The notes beneath the pieces are model-generated. The model did not search any database. It was given only the letters and a program-made list of their open reading frames with translations, and was not told the origin of the DNA. This document shows positions 33,624 to 42,993 of a stretch of DNA of 64,000 nt, piece after piece. The DNA comes from G965277745 sp965277745 (GTDB lineage: Bacteria > Pseudomonadota > Gammaproteobacteria > Cardiobacteriales > Cardiobacteriaceae): the NCBI GenBank assembly GCA_965277745.1, contig OZ255837.1, forward strand, positions 2,108,001 to 2,172,000, written 5' to 3'. Each line of letters opens with the position of its first letter. Position 1 is the stretch's first letter. The position numbers were made by a program, and so were the translations under genes.

Positions 33624-36466
33624 TAGTCATCGCCATGCCGTGGCAACGGTGGACAACGGCAAAAGACGTGACGATCGCCGTAGACCTCGTCGATACGGTT
33701 GACCGGGGGAAAATATTTCGCCGCATTCATCCCCGGCACCGGAAAGACCGCGGCCTCCCGAGAATATGGATGTGTCCAATCAGCGGTGAGATCTGACAAG
33801 GTGTGCGGCGCGTTGATCAACGGATTATCTTCGCGTGGCCACCTTCCCGCTTCGACCGCGTCGATTTCTTCGCGAATCTTGAGAAGCGCCTCGAGAAAAC
33901 GCTCCAGTTCGCCTTTCGACTCGCTTTCGGTCGGTTCGATCATCAACGTCCCCGCTACCGGAAAACTCACGGTCGGCGCGTGGAAACCGAAATCGGCCAG
34001 CCGTTTGGCGATGTCGTTGACGGAAATACCGGCGCGATCTTTGAAAGGACGGAAATCGATCACGCATTCGTGCGCGACCAGACCATTTCTGCCGCTGTAG
34101 CGTACCGGATAGGCCGGTTCAAGGCGCGCAGCGAGATAATTGGCACTGAGCAAGGCCAGCTTGGAGGCGAGTGTCAACCCTTCCGCCCCCATCATCCGAA
34201 TATACATCCAGGCGATCGTATCGACGAGCGCACTTCCCCACGGCGCGGCGCTTATCGGACGACCGCGAGCGCCATTGTCCACCTCACCATGCCCGGGAAG
34301 AAACGGCGCGAGATGTGCACGCACGCCGATCGGCCCGACTCCCGGCCCGCCGCCGCCGTGGGGAATGGCGAAGGTCTTGTGCAAATTGAAATGGGAAACA
34401 TCGGCGTGATAAAGCCCTGGCGCGGCAAGCCCGACCTGGGCATTCAAATTCGCCCCGTCGAGATAAACCTGTCCGCCAGCGTCATGAATCAATTTGCACA
34501 ACGCGTCGACGCCTTCCTCGAACACGCCATAAGTAGACGGATACGTCAGCATCATTGCCGCGAGACACTTACGATGGCGGTTGACTTGAGCACGCAGATC
34601 GTCTTTGTCGATATTGCCGTTTTCATCACAGCCGACCACCACGACGCGCATGCCCGCAAGTCTCGCGGAAGCAGGATTGGTGCCGTGCGCGGAAGCCGGA
34701 ATCATACAGACGTCGCGCGTTTTCTCACCGCGGCTTTCATGATAGCGACGGATCGCCAACAAGCCGCAGTATTCCCCCTGCGCGCCGGAATTCGGTTGCA
34801 GCGAAACAGCGTCATAACCGGTGATTTCCGCCAGCCAGGTTTCCAAGTCGCCAAACAATTGTCGATAGCCGCAGGTCTGATCAGCGGGCGCAAAAGGGTG
34901 GATGTCGGCAAATTCCGGCCAGGCCATCGGTAACAGAGTACTCGCGGCATTGAGTTTCATTGTGCAGGAACCAAGCGGAATCATCGTGCGGTCAAGGGCG
35001 AGATCATAATCGGCGAGGCGGCGCAGATAGCGCATCATATCCGTTTCGCCGTGGTAACGATGGAAGACCGGATGACGCAAATAAGTCGAGCGACGGCGCA
35101 GGTGTTCGGGGATTGCCGCGCCGGTTTCGCGCAGTTTGGCCGCACGATCGCCCGTAAAACAGCGCAATAAGGTTTCGGCTTCCGCCACCGTGCTGCGTTC
35201 ATCGAAGGACAAACCGACTTCCGTCTCGCTCACGCGGCGAAAATTGATCCCCGCCTCCAGGCCGCGCGTCATCACCATCTGCGCTGCCACCGCGTCGGCG
35301 AAAGCGTAAGTCAGGGTATCGAAGAAAGTATCCGCCACCGGTGTCATCTCATAGTCGCGCAGGGAAGTGGAAAAGCGTGCGCCAAGATCGTATATGCGCT
35401 CGGCAATCGCTCGCAGCCCTTGGGGGCCATGATAAACGGCGTAGGCAGCGGCCATCATCGCCGGCAATGCTTGCGCGGTACAAATATTGCTGGTCGCCTT
35501 ATCGCGGCGGATATGCTGCTCGCGGGTCTGCAAGGCGAGGCGGTATGCGGTTTTGCCATGACTGTCGCGAGAGACGCCGACAATACGCCCCGGTATGCTG
35601 CGTTTGAATTTGTCGCGGGTGGCTATGAACGCGGCATGCGGCCCGCCGAAACCGAGCGGCACCCCGAAACGCTGGCTGTTGCCAACGACGATATCCGCTC
35701 CCATTTCGCCCGGCGCCTTGAGCAGGGTCAGGGCAAGGAGATCGCTCGCCACGCAGAGAATCGCGCCCTGGGCGTGAAGCGCTTCGGCATAGGCGGAAAA
35801 ATCCGCGCAGCCGCCGCGCGTTTCCGGATACTGCAAGAGCGCGGCGAAGGCCTTCGCCGCGGGAGAAGTCTCGCAATGATTGCCGGTCACGATGTCGATT
35901 CCCTGATATTGCGCGCGCGTGCGCAGAACCGCCAATGTCTGCGGATGCACATGGGCATCAACGAGAAAAGAACACGATTTGCTCTTACTCAGCCGTCTTG
36001 CCAGCAGCATCGCCTCCGCGGCCGCGTTCGCCTCGTCAAGCAACGAGGCGTTGGCGATTTCCATCGCGGTGAGATCGGCAACCATCGTCTGGAAATTAAG
36101 CAACATTTCGAGACGGCCTTGAGAGATTTCCGCCTGATACGGGGTGTAAGCTGTGTACCATGCGGGATTTTCGAGGAGATTGCGCGCGATGACCGCAGGC
36201 ATATCACATGCGTGGTAACCCTGACCGATCAACGATCTGAGCGGGCGGTTTTTTTCCGCGAGACGACGCAGTTCCGCGAGCGCCGCCGCCTCACCGAGCG
36301 GTTCGGGCAGATGCATGGTCTCACGCCGGATCGATGGCGGCACGATTGCGTCTACGCAATCATCAAGCGAAGCGTAACCTAGGAAGGCGAGCATTTGTGC
36401 ACACTCGCGAGGAGAGATGCCGATATGACGATGGTAAAAACCTTCTCCCGCGCTTGTTTCGGTCAC
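33623..36466 (-). CDS. gcvP: GcvP, glycine dehydrogenase (decarboxylating)
   Basis: GcvP is the PLP-dependent P protein that decarboxylates glycine and passes aminomethyl to lipoyl-GcvH. The 947-residue single-chain form has the N-terminal RHIGISPRE. The PLP lysine is in SHFNLHKTFAIPHGGGGPG near residue 698, and LGSCTMKLN and GQVYLDGANLNAQVGL are conserved. The C-terminus YGDRHVFCRCPP is near normal. The stop TAG is made of the IS630 target TA plus the first base of IS630. It follows gcvH by 12 bases; no gcvT is present. Confidence 0.97.
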   Translation of the reverse strand: MTETSAGEGFYHRHIGISPRECAQMLAFLGYASLDDCVDAIVPPSIRRETMHLPEPLGEAAALAELRRLAEKNRPLRSLIGQGYHACDMPAVIARNLLENPAWYTAYTPYQAEISQGRLEMLLNFQTMVADLTAMEIANASLLDEANAAAEAMLLARRLSKSKSCSFLVDAHVHPQTLAVLRTRAQYQGIDIVTGNHCETSPAAKAFAALLQYPETRGGCADFSAYAEALHAQGAILCVASDLLALTLLKAPGEMGADIVVGNSQRFGVPLGFGGPHAAFIATRDKFKRSIPGRIVGVSRDSHGKTAYRLALQTREQHIRRDKATSNICTAQALPAMMAAAYAVYHGPQGLRAIAERIYDLGARFSTSLRDYEMTPVADTFFDTLTYAFADAVAAQMVMTRGLEAGINFRRVSETEVGLSFDERSTVAEAETLLRCFTGDRAAKLRETGAAIPEHLRRRSTYLRHPVFHRYHGETDMMRYLRRLADYDLALDRTMIPLGSCTMKLNAASTLLPMAWPEFADIHPFAPADQTCGYRQLFGDLETWLAEITGYDAVSLQPNSGAQGEYCGLLAIRRYHESRGEKTRDVCMIPASAHGTNPASARLAGMRVVVVGCDENGNIDKDDLRAQVNRHRKCLAAMMLTYPSTYGVFEEGVDALCKLIHDAGGQVYLDGANLNAQVGLAAPGLYHADVSHFNLHKTFAIPHGGGGPGVGPIGVRAHLAPFLPGHGEVDNGARGRPISAAPWGSALVDTIAWMYIRMMGAEGLTLASKLALLSANYLAARLEPAYPVRYSGRNGLVAHECVIDFRPFKDRAGISVNDIAKRLADFGFHAPTVSFPVAGTLMIEPTESESKGELERFLEALLKIREEIDAVEAGRWPREDNPLINAPHTLSDLTADWTHPYSREAAVFPVPGMNAAKYFPPVNRIDEVYGDRHVFCRCPPLPRHGDD

Positions 36467-36478
36467 CGGCGATTTTCC

Positions 36479-36847
36479 TTAAGCAACCAGATAGTCGCGA
36501 TAGGTTTGCTCATCCATCAGGTCGTCGAGTTGCGAGGCATCGTTCATTCTTACCTGATACATCCAGCCATCCCCCTGGGCGTCGCTGTTGATCCTGCCCG
36601 GTTCTTCGTGCAACCCTTCGTTGACAGCAACCACTTCCCCGCCAACCGGCGCGTTCACTTCTCCCGCCGCTTTCACCGATTCAACGACCGCGGCTTCCTC
36701 TCCAGCTTTGAATTTGTCGCCGACAGACGGGAGGTCGACGAAGACAATATCCCCGAGTTCCGACTGCGCATGATCGGTGATGCCTATTTTCGCCAGATCT
36801 TCCTCGACTTGCACCCATTCATGGTCTTTCGTGAAGTATTTCATCAT
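36479..36847 (-). CDS. gcvH: GcvH, glycine cleavage lipoyl carrier
   Basis: The 122-residue H protein carries a lipoamide arm that shuttles the aminomethyl group between P, T and L proteins. The lipoylated lysine is in VVESVKAAGEVNAPV, and the family start YFTKDHEWV is present. Two ATGs follow one another (36847 and 36844); AGAGG is seven bases before the second, so the second may be used, giving 121 residues. The promoter at 36871-36899 serves gcvH-gcvP. IS481 sits 99 bases upstream where gcvT might be expected. Confidence 0.97.
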   Translation of the reverse strand: MMKYFTKDHEWVQVEEDLAKIGITDHAQSELGDIVFVDLPSVGDKFKAGEEAAVVESVKAAGEVNAPVGGEVVAVNEGLHEEPGRINSDAQGDGWMYQVRMNDASQLDDLMDEQTYRDYLVA

Positions 36848-36870
36848 CAGTCCTCTATCGTCTCGGCAAA

Positions 36871-36899
36871 ATTGTATTGTAACAAAGTGACGGTGTCAT
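36871..36899 (-). promoter_or_regulatory. Sigma70-like promoter of gcvHP
   Basis: On the minus strand ATGACA and TACAAT are separated by exactly 17 bases. The leader to gcvH would be about 20 bases. No glycine riboswitch is seen between promoter and gene. Confidence 0.6.
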
Positions 36900-36945
36900 C
36901 TGGGAAAAATGCGCTGCCACGCAATGTCTATGGCCGCTAATTATC

Positions 36946-37965
36946 TAGGTGTTTGATCCCATCATATAATGGAATGATTTATACGGATCCCTCAGCACGG
37001 AGGAACCTATGGGACAAGTTTTACACCCAGGCGCCAAGACCACGCACGCAGTCAGAGCGGAAATACAGCGATCGCAAGCTTCGATCGTGGCGTTAAGCAA
37101 GCGTTACGGCATCGATCCAAAGACCGTTTGCAAATGGAAGAAGCCTCAGAGCGTTGAAGATGCCCCTCCCCTATGGGGCCCAAGAACCCTCGTTCAACGG
37201 TTTCCCTCTCGAAGAAGAAGCCGCATGCGTTGCCTTTCGAAAGCACACGCTATTGCCTTTGGATGATTGTCTTTACGCCTTGCAACCGTCAATCCCGCAT
37301 CTGAGACGTTCTTCGTTACATCGCTGCTTTCAGCGCCATGGCATCTCACGGTTGCCTGACATGGATAGCGATAAGCCCAAGCGAGAGAAGTTCAAGCAAT
37401 ACCCGATTGGATACTTCCACATCGACAGTGCACACCTCAGAACACAAGAAGGCAAGCTCTATCTTTTTGTGGCCATTGATCGAACCAGCAAATTCGCGGT
37501 GACAAAGCGGGTGGAGCAAGCCAATCGCGAGACGGCTCAGGAATTCCTTGAACACCTACTCGAAGTGGTGCCCTACAAGATTCACACGATTCTGACCGAT
37601 CACGGGATCGAGTTTGCCGAACCGCCGCGCAATCGCATCACGCGCCGCAAGATAGGTTTCGATCTGATCTGTGCGGCGAATGACATTGAACATCGCCTGA
37701 CCAAGCCGAATCATCCCTGGACGAACGGCCAGGTCGAACGGATGAACCGCACGATCAAGGAAGCGACGGTCAAGCGCTATCACGATGATAATCACCAGCA
37801 ACTGCGCAGTCACCTGCAGGCATTTGTCAGGGCGTACAATTTTGCAAAACGGTTAAAAACATTGCGCGGTCTGACCCCATACGAATACGTTTGTAAGATC
37901 TGGACAAAAGAACCGCAAAGATTCAAAACCAATTCCTTCCATCACAATATGGGACCTAACACCTA
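36946..37965 (+). mobile_element. IS481-family element, copy A
   Basis: The 1020-bp element is bounded by TAGGTGTTTGATCCCAT and the complement of TAGGTGTTAGGTCCCAT, inverted repeats of about 30 bp with some mismatches. CTAG lies at both outer edges, in keeping with the NCTAGN target of the family type element. IS630 copy 2 is inserted in the TA of its right-hand CTAG. Copy B at 56932 is one base longer. Confidence 0.9.
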
Positions 37966-37966
37966 G
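37009..37966 (+). pseudogene. IS481-family transposase, frameshifted (copy A)
   Basis: The N-terminal part (about 50 residues, GAKTTHAVRAEIQRSQASI and SKRYGIDPKTVCKWKK, a helix-turn-helix) ends in CCCTCCCCTATGGGG, and the remainder is in another frame. The remainder holds the integrase core: D in FHIDSAHLRTQEGK, D in ILTDHGIEF, and E in NGQVERMNRTIKEA. A further one-base loss near 37200 distinguishes it from copy B. A decayed relative near 43.4 kb reads through this point in one frame, so the break is a lesion or a frameshift signal acquired by the A/B lineage. Confidence 0.82.
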
Positions 37967-39163
37967 TCATATGGAACTGAAAATCGCTTCATAAATTGAT
38001 TGAGGAGACATAGACTCTGGGACGTTTGACTATCCCGGAGGGTGTTTTATGCCAGGCAGAAAGGGGCGGCCATCACCGCCATTGGTTTTGAGTTCTGAGG
38101 AGCGTGACTACCTTGAGCGTCAGGTTCGGCGACACCGGGCTCCCCGTTCTTTTTCCGATCGATACCGGATGGTCCTGCGTTGCGCCGACGGGCTTTCGAG
38201 CAAGGAGGTTGGAGCCGAGCTCGGATTTCACGAGCACACGGTGGGCAAGTGGCGGCGGCGGTTCGTCAAGGATCGTGTGGACGGCCTTCTCGATGAGGCA
38301 CGCCCCGGCCGCCCGCGCACAGTTGAAGACGATCAGGTCGCGGCGGTCATTGAACGGACATTGCACAGCAAGCCCCGTGACGCCACCCATTGGTCCATCC
38401 GTTCGATGGCGAAGGAAACAGGCCTGTCACACACGACGATCCGCCGCATTTGGAATGCCTTTGGCCTCCAACCCCATCGCAGCGATACCTTCAAACTGTC
38501 CAGTGACCCTTTGTTCGTCGAGAAGGTTCGCGATATCGTCGGCCTCTATCTCTCGCCGCCCAACCGGGCCTTGGTGTTGTCCGTTGACGAGAAGAGCCAG
38601 ATCCAGGCATTGGACCGCTCCCAACCCATTCTGCCAATGGCCCCCGGCATCCCCGAACGGCAGACCCACGATTATGTGCGTCATGGCACGACATCGCTGT
38701 TCGCGGCTCTCGACGTGGCCAGCGGCTTTATGATCGGGAAATGCTACAAGCGCCACAGGGCCAAAGAGTTTCTGTCCTTTCTGAAGGAAATCGACGCCAA
38801 TATGCCCGATGATCTGGATATCCATATCATCATGGACAATTACGCCACCCACAAAACCAAGGAGGTCAAAGCGTGGCTCGCCCGCCGACCGCGCTACCAC
38901 GTCCACTTCACCCCCACATCGGCATCATCGATCAATCAGGTCGAGCGTTGGTTTGCCGAACTCACCCGCAAACAGGTACAGCGGGGAGCGCATACCTCTG
39001 TCAAATCCCTGGAAGCCGATATCACCAAATTCATTCAGTGCCACAACGAGAACCCAAAGCCTTTCAAATGGACGAAATCTGCTGATGAAATCCTGGCCTC
39101 CGTCAGGCGCTTTTGCCAACGTGCTGATCAAACATTATGCGGCGAACTTTAGATTCAGGTGAC
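37966..39163 (+). mobile_element. IS630-family element, copy 2
   Basis: This 1198-bp copy is in the opposite orientation to copies 1 and 3. TA flanks it at 37964-37965, which is the last TA of IS481 copy A, and at 39164-39165, which is the first TA of the IS427 deletion derivative. Removing it rebuilds CTAG. Confidence 0.93.
38049..39152 (+). CDS. IS630-family transposase, copy 2
   Basis: Full-length 367-residue DDE transposase with the same helix-turn-helix region and DDE residues as copy 1 (SVDEK, MDNYAT, NQVERW). Differences include Y for C in SDRYRMVLR, M for V in ASGFMIGK, and V for L in the YHVHF and KQVQR stretches. The reading frame is intact. Confidence 0.93.
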   Translation: MPGRKGRPSPPLVLSSEERDYLERQVRRHRAPRSFSDRYRMVLRCADGLSSKEVGAELGFHEHTVGKWRRRFVKDRVDGLLDEARPGRPRTVEDDQVAAVIERTLHSKPRDATHWSIRSMAKETGLSHTTIRRIWNAFGLQPHRSDTFKLSSDPLFVEKVRDIVGLYLSPPNRALVLSVDEKSQIQALDRSQPILPMAPGIPERQTHDYVRHGTTSLFAALDVASGFMIGKCYKRHRAKEFLSFLKEIDANMPDDLDIHIIMDNYATHKTKEVKAWLARRPRYHVHFTPTSASSINQVERWFAELTRKQVQRGAHTSVKSLEADITKFIQCHNENPKPFKWTKSADEILASVRRFCQRADQTLCGEL

Positions 39164-39165
39164 TA

Positions 39166-39472
39166 GGGTGTGTTGACACTAATCATATCGATGATAAGTG
39201 CAAATTTGATGAATGCCTTGAACATGATATCGAGTTTCCCAAAGCGAGAAAATATACGTCTAAAGTTTTTCAATCTACGAAAAAGACGCTCAATTTCATT
39301 ATATTTTTTAATATATTTGTCATATTCCCAAGGGTGGACGCGATTTTATTTGGGAGGGAAGACAAGCTCAAAGCAAAGGTCAACTCGGCGCGTCTCGTTT
39401 CCCTCATAAGCACGATCCATCACCAATGGCAGGTTTTGTGGCCGATGATCAAAATATAGTATCAACACACCC
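39166..39472 (+). mobile_element. Deletion derivative of an IS427-like element
   Basis: The 307-bp element keeps complete ends, GGGTGTGTTGACACTA on the left and the complement of GGGTGTGTTGATACTA on the right, with TA on both sides inside CTAG. About 270 bases match the left part of the IS427-like element at 31606, that is, the 3' part of its transposase gene on the minus strand. About 500 internal bases are missing. It encodes nothing intact and could be mobilised only in trans, like a MITE. It lies 96 bases before adk. Confidence 0.8.
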
Positions 39473-39568
39473 TAGATCGCTGCCCGAAAGTACGCGATCA
39501 TTGAGTGCGGTAATGCCACATGGTACTCTGCCCGCCTCGTTTCCTTTCTTCACGAGCAAGAAAAGCGC

Positions 39569-40105
39569 ATGAACATCATTCTCCTGGGTGCCCCGGGGTC
39601 GGGTAAAGGGACGCAATCGGCACGACTGGTCAAGCAGCACGATCTGCGACACTTGGCCACCGGCGACATGTTGCGTGCCGAGATCCGCGCTGGCAGCGAA
39701 CTAGGCAAACAGGCGCAAACGGTGATGGCCGCCGGCAAACTGGTTTGTGATCACATCGTCATCGCCATGATCGCGAAACGCCTCGGCGATCGCGGCGCGT
39801 TGTTCGACGGCTTTCCACGCACCCTCACCCAGGCGCGAGCATTGGAGGAACTGCTTGCCGACAAAGGGAAACGAACCGATCATGCTTTCCTCCTCGAAGT
39901 GGACAAGCAAGAAATCGTCAAGCGTATGCTCGCCCGTGGTCGTGCCGACGACAAGGAAGAAACGATCCGCAGTCGCCTGAACGTATTTGAACGGCAAACC
40001 CAGCCGTTGATCGAGTATTATGAAAAACGAGGCAAATTGAGCCGGATCGACGGCAGCGGCGAGGTGCAAGAAATTACCGCGCGCATCGAAAGCGTCATTT
40101 CCTGA
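39569..40105 (+). CDS. adk: Adenylate kinase, short-LID form
   Basis: Adk interconverts ATP + AMP and 2 ADP in the cytoplasm. The 178-residue protein has the P-loop LGAPGSGKGTQ at residues 6-16, the AMP-binding TGDMLRAEI, and DGFPRTLTQA. The lid region passes straight from MLARGRADDKEETIRSRL, so the 25-35-residue LID insertion of the 214-residue gammaproteobacterial enzyme is absent. The short class is known in other bacteria and in eukaryotic AK1. The upstream 96 bases border an IS derivative. Confidence 0.95.
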   Translation: MNIILLGAPGSGKGTQSARLVKQHDLRHLATGDMLRAEIRAGSELGKQAQTVMAAGKLVCDHIVIAMIAKRLGDRGALFDGFPRTLTQARALEELLADKGKRTDHAFLLEVDKQEIVKRMLARGRADDKEETIRSRLNVFERQTQPLIEYYEKRGKLSRIDGSGEVQEITARIESVIS

Positions 40106-40151
40106 TTTTCCCATTGTCTGTCCGTCTTTTCGGACGATCTGAGAGCATTCC

Positions 40152-41243
40152 ATGAGCGGCAACACCTTCGGCAAACTTTTCACCCTGACCTCTTTCGGCG
40201 AAAGCCACGGCATCGCGATCGGCGGTATCGTCGACGGCTGTCCGCCCGGCATCGATCTCGATCCGCAAACCTTGCAGAAAGATCTCGATCGACGCAAGCC
40301 CGGTACCAGTCGCTACGTGACGCCACGCAGGGAAAGCGACGAAAGTCAGATTCTCTCCGGCATCTTCGAAGGAAAGACTACCGGTACGCCGATCGGCCTG
40401 ATCATCTACAATGGCGACCAACGCAGTCAAGACTACCTCGCGATCAAAGACAAATTCCGTCCCGGACACGCCGATTTCCCCTATCTCGCCAAATACGGCC
40501 GCCGCGATTATCGCGGCGGAGGCCGCGCTTCGGCGCGGGAAACGGCGATCCGCGTCGCCGCCGGCGCGATCGCGAAAGCGGTACTCAAAACACTTGCCGG
40601 CATCGAGATTCGTAGCTACGTCTCGCAAATCGGCAAACACAAGCTATCGTTCGACAATTGGCAGAGTGTCGCGGACAACCCGTTCAACTGCCCGAACGAC
40701 AAACAAACGGCAATGCTCGAACGCTATCTCTATGAAATCCGTAAATCAGGCGACTCCATCGGCGCCGAACTGACAGTGATCGCCGACAACGTCCCCGCCG
40801 GGCTCGGCGAACCGGTATTCGATCGCCTCGACGCCGAACTGGCACACGCGCTGATGAGCATCAACGCGGTAAAAGGCGTGGCGATCGGGGACGGCTTCGA
40901 CTGCATTTCCTGCCGCGGCAGTGAATTTCGCGATGAACACCGTGCCGCCGCAGGCTTTCTCAGTAACCATGCGGGCGGTATTTTAGGCGGTATTTCAAGC
41001 GGCCAGCAAATCATCGCCCGCGCCGCTTTCAAGGCAACCAGCTCAATTCTGATCGCCGGACGAACGACCGATACCAGCGGTCAAGACACCGAGATCGTCA
41101 GCAAAGGGCGTCACGATCCCTGTGTCGGCCTGCGTGCTTGCCCGATCATGGAAGCGATGACGGCGCTTGTTCTGTGCGATCATTACCTGCGTCAACGCGG
41201 GCAAAACGGACAGATCAATTTTCTTCCCTCGAACGCGCCCTGA
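40152..41243 (+). CDS. aroC: AroC, chorismate synthase
   Basis: AroC converts EPSP to chorismate with reduced FMN, the last shikimate step. The 363-residue tetramer subunit shows GESHGIAIGGIVDGCPPG, RRESDESQILSGIFEGKTTG, and RDYRGGGRASARET. GGILGGISSGQQI and GRHDPCVGLRACPIMEAM are the late signatures. The gene is 46 bases after adk, separated by a GTCCG/CGGAC hairpin without a T run, so co-transcription with adk is plausible. Confidence 0.98.
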   Translation: MSGNTFGKLFTLTSFGESHGIAIGGIVDGCPPGIDLDPQTLQKDLDRRKPGTSRYVTPRRESDESQILSGIFEGKTTGTPIGLIIYNGDQRSQDYLAIKDKFRPGHADFPYLAKYGRRDYRGGGRASARETAIRVAAGAIAKAVLKTLAGIEIRSYVSQIGKHKLSFDNWQSVADNPFNCPNDKQTAMLERYLYEIRKSGDSIGAELTVIADNVPAGLGEPVFDRLDAELAHALMSINAVKGVAIGDGFDCISCRGSEFRDEHRAAAGFLSNHAGGILGGISSGQQIIARAAFKATSSILIAGRTTDTSGQDTEIVSKGRHDPCVGLRACPIMEAMTALVLCDHYLRQRGQNGQINFLPSNAP

Positions 41244-41461
41244 TTTCGATTGGAACGCGCGCCCGTCGTGTCCGTCGTTACCTCTTTCATGCCGCCCATT
41301 TCGGCGCGAACGTGTGATCGGTGTCCGAGGCAGCATCCGCTTCGCTTTCCTACCTGTTTTTTCCCAATCCCTCTTGTAACGGCTCGATCTCTGTCGTCAA
41401 GCGATAAATGGACAACAGATTGTGCGAAAATATCAAGTTGACTCTGTGAACTCGATAAAAA

Positions 41462-42922
41462 ATGCGTCGCCTGTTCCTCATCTCCAGCGCCGAACTGCCA
41501 TCGAGCGGCGTCTTCGGCCGCGACATCGCACTTGGCGAGTATCGCCGTCACCTCGGCACCACCCGCGGTGATCTCTATTACGACGCCCAACGCGGACTGT
41601 ACCCTAACGCGCTGGCGGCTTTGGCCGGCACTATCGCCGACGGGCACAATTTGTATTTGCACTTGCCGTCGCGATATCGCGACGGCGATCCCGATCACCG
41701 ACGCCTGCTCGATTACGGTACCGCGATACAACGCTGCCAGGCAAACTTCAACGCCCGCCTGCTTCGCCTTGCCGAAGGCGAGGCCAACGACGCATCCGCT
41801 ACCCGAAAAGCGGCGGCGTTTTCCCATCGGGAAAAGCTCACAGAGCCATTCTATCGCAAAGATCCCTTCGTTCTCCTCGGTGAACGCGGACGAGGAAAAT
41901 CGCACGCGCTGGCCGAAAAAATCCGTCGTCTGGTCGGCGATGGGCATCGTCCGTTACTGGTTGTCTCACCTTTTAGGGACAACCGAACGGAAATCAATCG
42001 CCTGCCCAAAGAAATCCAACAATATCTGTGTTTTCTCTCGCCCGACAGCGCTTGTCGCAAAAAACCGTCGGCCGTCCATTTGATTATCGACGAGGCCGCG
42101 GCACTCCCCCCCGCCCAATTGCTGCAACTGACCCGAAACTATCCTTCCTACACACTGGCGACCACCATCGCCGGCTACGAGGGAAGCGCCAATACCTTCC
42201 TCACCAAAACCCTGCCGCAACTGCAACTGCCCGCGCAGGCGATACAAACCCTTGGCAGCGGTCGACGCTATCGGGAAAACGACCCACTGGAGCGGTTCAT
42301 CACGCGACTGTTTCCGCTTCAACAGAACGAAACATCAAGAAATGCCCTACCGGTTTCTTGCAGCGCGCTACAGATCAGATGGATTTCCCCGTCCGAACTC
42401 GTCGCCGATGAAACACGGCTTGCCGAACTCTGGCAACTGCTTCGCACCGCACACTATCGAACCCGCCCGGAAGATCTGAAACGCCTGCTCGATCTTCCAG
42501 ATCAGATACTCTTGACCGCCACGGCGGAAGAACACCTCTTTGGGGTGGCGAGTCTCCTCTTGGAAACGCCGCTGCCAAATACGCTGGTACAAAAGATCGT
42601 CACGGGCGAACGCCGCCCCCGCGGTCGCTTGTTGATGCAGCAACTGCTCCTGCACACGAAAAATCCGAAGTGGTCTATGCGGCCAATGTACCGCGTGCAA
42701 CGCATTGCCGTGGCGGCAAATGCCCGCCGGCAAGGCGTCGGTACGCGCCTTATCGATCACGCAAAAAATGCCCTGCCCGGTCGTATCGGCGTCAGTTTCT
42801 GCGATGACAGCACATCCCACGCTTTCTGGAAGGCACAGGGATTTACGGAAATCCGGCGGGCGTCATACAAGCGCAGCCGCCATAACGCGCCGACCCGTCT
42901 GTGGTTGTCCAATCGAGAATAA
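41462..42922 (+). CDS. tmcA: TmcA-like tRNA(Met) cytidine acetyltransferase, short form
   Basis: TmcA makes N4-acetylcytidine at the wobble base of elongator tRNA-Met using acetyl-CoA and ATP. The 486-residue protein has an N-terminal DUF1726-like segment (about 1-120), the ATPase Walker A LLGERGRGKSHAL near 140, and DEAAALPPAQLLQL near 210. TIAGYEGSANTFLTKTLPQL and a GNAT domain with VQRIAVAANARRQGVGTRLI near 410 follow. E. coli TmcA has 671 residues; the C-terminal tRNA-binding extension after the GNAT core is missing here. A decayed IS481 relative lies about 70 bases downstream. Confidence 0.85.
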   Translation: MRRLFLISSAELPSSGVFGRDIALGEYRRHLGTTRGDLYYDAQRGLYPNALAALAGTIADGHNLYLHLPSRYRDGDPDHRRLLDYGTAIQRCQANFNARLLRLAEGEANDASATRKAAAFSHREKLTEPFYRKDPFVLLGERGRGKSHALAEKIRRLVGDGHRPLLVVSPFRDNRTEINRLPKEIQQYLCFLSPDSACRKKPSAVHLIIDEAAALPPAQLLQLTRNYPSYTLATTIAGYEGSANTFLTKTLPQLQLPAQAIQTLGSGRRYRENDPLERFITRLFPLQQNETSRNALPVSCSALQIRWISPSELVADETRLAELWQLLRTAHYRTRPEDLKRLLDLPDQILLTATAEEHLFGVASLLLETPLPNTLVQKIVTGERRPRGRLLMQQLLLHTKNPKWSMRPMYRVQRIAVAANARRQGVGTRLIDHAKNALPGRIGVSFCDDSTSHAFWKAQGFTEIRRASYKRSRHNAPTRLWLSNRE

Positions 42923-42993
42923 ATAGTTTTGATGAATCACCACTGTCCCCTAAGCGAGCATCGAAGGCTATACCCAACTCTATTGATTTTCTC

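Noticed and set aside
40115..40140. GTCCG/CGGAC hairpin between adk and aroC as a terminator
   Set aside because: Short stem with no T run; more likely a minor intergenic structure.
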